DNA of 64,000 nt from HLUCCA09 sp038757905 (GTDB lineage: Bacteria > Pseudomonadota > Alphaproteobacteria > Rhodobacterales > Rhodobacteraceae): positions 11,563 through 75,562 of the forward strand of contig JBCDGG010000004.1 of the NCBI GenBank assembly GCA_038757905.1. The letters run 5' to 3'. Under the pieces are notes generated by a model that was not told where the DNA came from, did no database searches, and was given only the letters and a program-made list of their open reading frames with translations. The translations under genes and the position numbers were made by a program. Shown here one piece after another: positions 59,146-64,000 of the stretch (its first letter is position 1; each line of letters begins with the position of its first letter).

Positions 59146-59396
59146 GGTGCGGGAGACAGGGGCTGCGGCAAACGGCTTCGTCCCAAGGCGGCGCACGGGG
59201 TCTCCTAGCGCCTTGGCGTGGGGTGCGCCGGCCGCCCCGCTGATTTTCGGGGACCATCCCGATATGGGGTTCGGCCTCGATTAGGCTCTCGCGGGCATCC
59301 TGAGGCGCACTATCCGCGTGGAGTGCGGACGTTGCCCCTTTGCCTCGCTACACCTCACGAGCGGCAATCGCCCCGCGACGGCACCGCGCGCGGCCG

Positions 59397-60008
59397 TCAG
59401 CGGAACCGCAGAGCCGATACATTCACGCGGCCCCAGTCCGGCATGCCGATCCAGGCCTCGCTCACGCCATCGTTCACCAGCCACGTCTCGGCTTGCATCT
59501 GCATGGCAAGCGGATGGATCACCTGCTCGGTGTCCGAGGCAAAGCGCAACCGCACCCGGACACCGGCGCGCACGGCCATTGCAAGGGCGCGGATGCGCGG
59601 ATCGTCCGCCGGCTCCGGCGCGACCACCGTGAACCGCGCCATCATCCCCGCGGCACGGGTGCGGACCTTGTCGGGAAAGCTCTCCACAAGCTTGGCCCGG
59701 GCCAGCGTCGCGGCATGCCCAAGACCCAGGGCCGCGATCATCGGGTTGTCGGCGGCCAGGATCAGCCCCATGGCCTCGGCCTCGTCCTGCGCGAGGCCGG
59801 TCAGACGCGTGCGGTAGTTGAAGCCGAGTTCGATGCCTCCGCGGTTCCCCTGATGCACGATGATCGGCAGCCCTGCCTCTGTCATCGCGTCGACGTCCCG
59901 CAGGATGGTGCGCGGCGCGACTTCCAGCTCCTCGGCCAGCTGCGCCGATGTCTGTCGCCCCCGGTTCTGGAGGATGAGCAAGATCTGCAAAAGGCGGGCG
60001 GCCCGCAT
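59397..60008 (-). CDS. HTH (YafY/DeoR-like) transcriptional regulator
   Basis: 203 residues from ATG 60008; a TTG at 60020 is an alternative. An N-terminal helix-turn-helix of the HTH_11 type (MRAARLLQILLILQNRG ... AQLAEELEVAPRTILRDVDAM) leads to a WYL-like effector region (VRAGVRVRLRFASDTEQVIHP). WYL regulators often respond to DNA damage or small ligands, but the target here is unknown. An inverted repeat lies just upstream on its promoter side. Confidence 0.8.
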   Translation of the reverse strand: MRAARLLQILLILQNRGRQTSAQLAEELEVAPRTILRDVDAMTEAGLPIIVHQGNRGGIELGFNYRTRLTGLAQDEAEAMGLILAADNPMIAALGLGHAATLARAKLVESFPDKVRTRAAGMMARFTVVAPEPADDPRIRALAMAVRAGVRVRLRFASDTEQVIHPLAMQMQAETWLVNDGVSEAWIGMPDWGRVNVSALRFR

Positions 60009-60344
60009 CGCCCCATCCAAACATGACAGAAGACGTCATATTAGGGCTGCTAGCCAAGACCGCGTCAAGGGGCGAGGCATGCATGGGACCCACCGGATTC
60101 GACAGCAGAACGATGCGCCCCCGCGCCATGAGCCGGCGCAGGCGAGCAGGGTGCGCATCGCGCGCCCCGGCCCGGGATGGTCCGGCACAGCGCTTCGGTG
60201 CAGCGTCGTGTGCAGGACCGATGGCCCAGCATGTGCCGAAGCGAGGCGCACAGCCGCGCCGCAGAACGCGGCAATGCGGCCCGCCCGGTCCAGAGGCCGG
60301 GCATCCCATTACTCTCACGCAGATCAGGAAAAGGCAGCAGCGCA
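60009..60344. promoter_or_regulatory. Divergent region with an inverted repeat upstream of the HTH regulator
   Basis: 336 bases without a gene. ATGAC (60023-60027) and GTCAT (60035-60039) form a short inverted repeat 15 bases upstream of the regulator ATG, a possible autoregulatory operator. I see nothing else convincing. Confidence 0.4.
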
Positions 60345-60770
60345 ATGCATGATGTAACCTACGGCTCCGGCACCCGGGAGGATCCCTGGATTCTGAAGAC
60401 ACCGCCCCTCTCGTCCGAGTTCGAGGTTTGGCGCGATGAGGCAGCCGAGCCTCCGGCCCTCGTTGTGCAGGTCGGAAAGACACGGCTCTCCTACCAGTTG
60501 CGGGCCCTGGAGGATGCGTTCGAAATGCTGAAGGACCATGGCGATTGGATGCCGCTCGGCAATGCAGACGAGGGCAAGCCGACCAAGCCGGGCACGCTCG
60601 AACACTGGGCGCGGTCCGACGACAATCCCGTGGGCGGCTATTACGGCCTCCGCAAAGGCTATCGCGGCCGCTTCGCAAACTATGTGGCCCCGACGATGGA
60701 GCTTTTGGGCCTGGTCGAGCTGGAGCACAACGCCCGCAACAACAGAGTGCGCGCAATCCAAGACGCTTAG
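60345..60770 (+). CDS. Conserved uncharacterised protein, 141 aa
   Basis: A compact soluble protein opening MHDVTYGSGTREDPWILKTP, with conserved-looking blocks ALVVQVGKTRLSYQLRALEDA, DNPVGGYYGLRKGYRGRFAN and VEHN-like ELEHNARNNRVRAI. I recall similar unnamed proteins in alphaproteobacteria (possibly DUF6855) but no function. No signal peptide or membrane helix. The start at 60345 fits the conserved opening; upstream in-frame sequence is not conserved in character. Confidence 0.75.
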   Translation: MHDVTYGSGTREDPWILKTPPLSSEFEVWRDEAAEPPALVVQVGKTRLSYQLRALEDAFEMLKDHGDWMPLGNADEGKPTKPGTLEHWARSDDNPVGGYYGLRKGYRGRFANYVAPTMELLGLVELEHNARNNRVRAIQDA

Positions 60771-60865
60771 GGTGAGAGGCGGCGGGGCGCGACGCGCGAG
60801 CGCCCCCCGTTGGGCATCAGCCGGTCAGGCCCCGAAACGGCAGGGCGGTCTTCTAGGGAAGCCGC

Positions 60866-61930
60866 CTACCCGTCGAAACCCGCCTCGCCTCGGCGCCAGT
60901 AGGCGGCACTGATCTGCGCCCCTTTGCCGAGGGCGAGTTCGTCGCCGAAGAACCTCCGCATGCTCTGCGCGGCTTCGAACTCGCCGGCGAAGAGGGCGAA
61001 ATCGGTCTCTCCTGGCCGGGCAAGACGTTGCGCCATGGGCAGAACTGTCTCGGCGAATGCAGCCCGGTCCACTGCATGGACCTCGATCCGGCTCGGCGGA
61101 AGATAGGCGCTCAACGCATCGGCGGAGGCGGTCTCGGAGATCAGGTGGCCGCGCGTGTCGGGGCCGGTCGCCTCCAGCAGACGGGCGAGGCCGGGCAGGC
61201 CGGTGAGGTCGGCCGCCAGAAAGAGCCGCTCCGCCGGGGCTTTCGGCAGCATGCCAAGGGGGCCCATGGCGCCGATCTCTTCGCCCGGCTGCGCAACCGA
61301 CGCCCAGTTCGAGATCAGCCCATCGCCATGGGAAACGATGTCGAGGTCGACCTCCCGCTCCGCCGGGCGCGCCGACCGCAGGGTCACGTATCTGGCGTGG
61401 AGCCGGTCCGCCCCCTTGGGCCAGGCCGGGGCCCCATTGGCCGCCATCGTGGGCCAACTGGGCGCGCGGCCCGGCTCCGCCGGCAGCATCAGCCGCAGAT
61501 GCAGCCCGGCACGCTCGAAAAAGCCCTGCCCGGTGACCTGCATCGTCAACCGCACCAGATGCTCCAACGGCTGAGACCGGCGGGCCACCCTCAAAACCCG
61601 GAAGTTCGACGGCAGGGCCCCCGAGCGGGCGGTTTCGCCCGACCAGCGCAGGCTTTCGGCCAGGGTGCCGTCGAGCCCGGCCAAGTGGCGGGCGATCTCT
61701 TCCTTGAAGAACGAGATCATGCCCGGCTCCGGCCCGCTGAGATCGAACAGAAGCCCCGCGTCGGACGCGGCGAGGGAGATCCGGAACCCGCCGCTTTCAA
61801 GGAAGCGCGCGCCGTCGGCGCTGCGCTCGAACGCCATGTCGTGGTCGCCTTCGACCTTGGCGACGAAGCGGTCGAGCAGGGCGTGCGGATCGGCGGCGGC
61901 GAGGCGGGCGAAAGTGTGATGCGCGGTCAT
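60866..61930 (-). CDS. Siderophore-interacting protein with N-terminal DUF2218 domain
   Basis: 354 residues from ATG 61930, overlapping the MFS stop (ATGA). The first 95 or so residues (HHTFARLAAADPHALLDRFV ... FDLSGPEPGMISFFKEEIAR) are a DUF2218 domain; the rest is the FAD-binding and NAD-binding siderophore-interacting module (VRLTMQVTG, HARYVTLRSARPAEREVDLD, WASVAQPGEEIGAMGPLG, ending ISAAYWRRGEAGFDG). It should reduce ferric siderophore in the cytoplasm and free the iron. Confidence 0.9.
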   Translation of the reverse strand: MTAHHTFARLAAADPHALLDRFVAKVEGDHDMAFERSADGARFLESGGFRISLAASDAGLLFDLSGPEPGMISFFKEEIARHLAGLDGTLAESLRWSGETARSGALPSNFRVLRVARRSQPLEHLVRLTMQVTGQGFFERAGLHLRLMLPAEPGRAPSWPTMAANGAPAWPKGADRLHARYVTLRSARPAEREVDLDIVSHGDGLISNWASVAQPGEEIGAMGPLGMLPKAPAERLFLAADLTGLPGLARLLEATGPDTRGHLISETASADALSAYLPPSRIEVHAVDRAAFAETVLPMAQRLARPGETDFALFAGEFEAAQSMRRFFGDELALGKGAQISAAYWRRGEAGFDG

Positions 61931-63144
61931 TCTGACGGGATCCTGACAGCTGATTGGCCGGGGTGCGGGCCGGAAGGGGCCGGGCTTTGCCAGAGGCTTA
62001 TCACCCAAAGCGCGGCGAGGACATTGAGCACCGCAACGGCGGCGAAAAGCGCGCCCATCCCGATAGCTGCGCCCAGCGCGCCTGCCGCAATGCCCAGCAG
62101 AAGGCGCAGCAAGGCGTCGACCGAGGTAAGCGCGGCGAAGCCCGTCATGGCGCGGCCCGGCGCAGGCTGGCCCATATAGAGCTGCCAGGTCACGACGGTC
62201 AGCGCCGCGGCCAGGACGAACTCGGCGACCGCGAGCGCGGCGATCCCCTCTCTCGACAGGCCGTGCGGCAAGGCAAGGGCCAGCAGGACGAGCGCCTTGA
62301 GCCCGCAGATTGCGCCAAAGCAGGGCCGCAGCTTCCACCGGGCAACGGCCATGCCCGACAGCACCGAGGCCGGCGCCATCAGCAAGGTGGCGACGCTGCC
62401 GAGGATCAGGGCAGCGGCTTCGAACCGGTAGCCTGCATCGACGAGCCGGGCCGACAACGTCATGTCCACGGCGCCGGTGGAGGCGATGAGCACAAGGCCG
62501 GGTAGCAGAAGCCGCCCGCGTCGCCCGGAAAAGACGGCGAGGCCGTCGCGCAGCCGCACCGGACTGGCGTCGCGTTTCGGCACGGCGGGCGCGTCCTGCA
62601 GGAGCCGCCCGGCCCGGCCGGACAGGGCGATCAAGGCAGCCATGGCGGCAATGACGGGGCCCCAGCCGAGTTGCAGCGCCAGCCAGGGCGTGGCGCCGCC
62701 GCCAAGAACACCGCCGAGCACCATCCCCGCCGCGATATAGCCGTTGGCGCGGGCGCGTTCGGCCTCGCCGAGGCTCGCCATGCACCAGCCCGCGATCACC
62801 AAGTGTATGCTCAGCCCCAGCGCTGCCGACAGCACCGACAGCGCCAGCAGCCAGCCGGAGGCCATGCTCTCGGCCAGAACGGAAACCGGCAGGAAACACA
62901 GGCCGAGGGCCAGCGCCAACCCTTGCGTCGTCCGCCTGCGGCCCGCCGCGATGGCGGTGTGTCGCTCGAGGATCGGTGCCCAGAGCCATTTGAGGACCGA
63001 TGGCAGCCAGACCAGATAGATCAGGCCCACCTGCATGAGCGAGGCTCCGCCGTCACGCATCATCCCCGGCAGCGCGATCGTGAAGAAGGCCGCGGGAAGC
63101 CCGATCCCCGCGGCCAGCAGCGCAATTCCGATCAACTTGCGCAT
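61927..63144 (-). CDS. MFS transporter, RhtX/FptX siderophore-uptake type
   Basis: 405 residues, about 12 membrane helices, opening LIGIALLAAGIGLPAAFFTI and containing YLVWLPSVLKWLWAPILERH. This family moves ferric siderophores across the inner membrane as single-protein permeases. It lies ten bases after a TonB-receptor gene and overlaps the siderophore-interacting gene, matching that role. Confidence 0.86.
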   Translation of the reverse strand: MRKLIGIALLAAGIGLPAAFFTIALPGMMRDGGASLMQVGLIYLVWLPSVLKWLWAPILERHTAIAAGRRRTTQGLALALGLCFLPVSVLAESMASGWLLALSVLSAALGLSIHLVIAGWCMASLGEAERARANGYIAAGMVLGGVLGGGATPWLALQLGWGPVIAAMAALIALSGRAGRLLQDAPAVPKRDASPVRLRDGLAVFSGRRGRLLLPGLVLIASTGAVDMTLSARLVDAGYRFEAAALILGSVATLLMAPASVLSGMAVARWKLRPCFGAICGLKALVLLALALPHGLSREGIAALAVAEFVLAAALTVVTWQLYMGQPAPGRAMTGFAALTSVDALLRLLLGIAAGALGAAIGMGALFAAVAVLNVLAALWVISLWQSPAPSGPHPGQSAVRIPSE

Positions 63145-63154
63145 GCCCGGGCCT

Positions 63155-64000
63155 TCAGAACTGTATCGACATTCCCGCTCCGATTACCCGGCCCTGTCCT
63201 ACCGAAACGGCGTGAATGTCGGGCGTGTACTCGGCGGCGAAGTAGATCGGCCGCTCGTCGGTCAGGTTGTTGCCGAAGATATAGAAGCTGTAGTTGTCGC
63301 GGCTCCAGGCGGCGGTGGCGTTGACCAGACTGTAGGAGGGAATGTCCCAGCTGTTGGCCGGATCGGCCGTCCGCTCCGACACGTAGGTCCATTCGCCGCC
63401 CAGAATAACCTCGCCGCCGATCCCAAGGCGTTCGCCGTCGATCCGGTAGTTTACGCCGAGATTGGCGGTCAGCTCCGGTGCCAGCGGCACCTGGTTGCCG
63501 TCTTCGGCCCCGGTCGAGGTGTCCGACGACACATTGACCAACTCGCTGTCGAGCCAGGCCACCGATCCCCAGATGTCCAGATCCGGCGTCACGGCAAAGC
63601 GGCCCTCCAGCTCCAGGCCCCAGGTGTTGTAGTCTTGGTTGGTGAAGAAGTATTCCACCGACGGTCCGTTGAAGGCGAAGTCGAAGATCTGCCCGTCCTT
63701 CACGCGGTTGTAGAAGACGCTGGCATTGCCCGAAAAACGCCCGTCGGCGGAGCGGTGCTTGATGCCCAGTTCGATGGCGTCGTTGGTGGCCGGCCGGAAC
63801 GGCTCGGCCGTATCGCCATTCGCGGAGCCGATGAGCAGCTTCTCGTAGCCGCCGGCCGCGTAGCCATGCGCGTAGCTCAGGAACCCGGTCGTCTGATCGG
63901 TGAAGTCGTAGGACAGGCCCAACCGGCCGGTCGTGTAGTAATCGTCGATCTCTTGCTCCTGGTCGAAGCTCGGCACGGTGCCGGGGAAGCCGTTGGAGAC
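63155..64000 (-). CDS. TonB-dependent siderophore receptor, C-terminal part (cut by right edge)
   Basis: The last 281 residues are in the window, in frame to base 64000. They are beta-barrel strands of a TonB-dependent receptor (RLGLSYDFTDQTTGFLSYAHG, NAIELGIKHR-like DAIELGIKHRSADGRFSGN) and end in GAGMSIQF with the outer-membrane C-terminal phenylalanine. The plug and TonB box lie beyond the window. It is first in the siderophore uptake operon: outer-membrane receptor, MFS permease, then reductase. Confidence 0.9.
   Translation of the reverse strand, partial: VSNGFPGTVPSFDQEQEIDDYYTTGRLGLSYDFTDQTTGFLSYAHGYAAGGYEKLLIGSANGDTAEPFRPATNDAIELGIKHRSADGRFSGNASVFYNRVKDGQIFDFAFNGPSVEYFFTNQDYNTWGLELEGRFAVTPDLDIWGSVAWLDSELVNVSSDTSTGAEDGNQVPLAPELTANLGVNYRIDGERLGIGGEVILGGEWTYVSERTADPANSWDIPSYSLVNATAAWSRDNYSFYIFGNNLTDERPIYFAAEYTPDIHAVSVGQGRVIGAGMSIQF

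Noticed and set aside
1..64000. Search for tRNA, rRNA, CRISPR arrays, insertion sequences and phage genes
   Set aside because: Nothing met a reasonable standard by eye; short tRNAs can be missed without a scanning tool.

Overview
The window reads as one continuous stretch of a high-GC alphaproteobacterial chromosome, most likely from the Rhodobacteraceae (Roseobacter group). The basis is the dnaA-dnaN-recF-gyrB block near rpsT, mutM, ubiE and ubiB, the alphaproteobacterial flagellin regulators FlaF and FlbT, a roseobacter-type xsc, a porin typical of the group, and frequent ATGA/GTGA start-stop overlaps. I saw no rRNA, tRNA, insertion sequence, prophage or CRISPR array.

Layout. 1-4.8 kb: the tail of a DUF2063/HvfC gene plus a DoxX gene (a bufferin-type operon), a cold-shock protein, two small unknown proteins (the second with its Shine-Dalgarno in a hairpin), a secreted unknown, a CoxE-like VWA protein and an M48 protease. 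4.8-11 kb: stand-alone xsc, a TPR-sulfotransferase/YggS pair, a porin and a DUF3576 lipoprotein. 11.2-15.3 kb: leuS-lptE-holA. 15.3-23.7 kb: flagellar genes, with flagellin-flaF-flbT-DUF1217 and flgJ-flgN on the minus strand and fliK-flgD on the plus strand. 24.2-36.7 kb: housekeeping and replication genes (ubiB, ubiE, mutM, a crotonase, rpsT, dnaA, dnaN, recF, a VOC protein, gyrB). 36.9-43.9 kb: a VPLPA-CTERM protein, a three-gene amino-acid-type catabolic operon, and a large fusion of an ammonium transporter domain with GGDEF and EAL domains. 44.2-59.1 kb: a sugar locus. 59.4-64 kb: an HTH regulator, a conserved unknown, and a TonB receptor-MFS-siderophore-interacting protein operon cut by the right edge.

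How the genes work together. The sugar locus is two divergent operons around a GntR regulator. The plus-strand arm (aldo/keto reductase, lactonase, short-chain dehydrogenase, FAH-family hydrolase, L-fuconate dehydratase) encodes every step expected of the non-phosphorylating L-fucose pathway to pyruvate and lactate. The minus-strand arm encodes an ABC sugar importer whose two permeases both carry extra transmembrane pairs, plus an aldolase, a Gfo/Idh oxidoreductase, a PfkB kinase and a zinc alcohol dehydrogenase that suggest a second, phosphorylating sugar or polyol route. The Amt-GGDEF-EAL protein is the most distinctive single gene. Its ammonium-channel signature residues and nearly all c-di-GMP catalytic motifs are intact, so it looks like a one-protein link between extracellular ammonium and c-di-GMP. 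It lies just downstream of an operon that probably releases ammonia from an amino acid.
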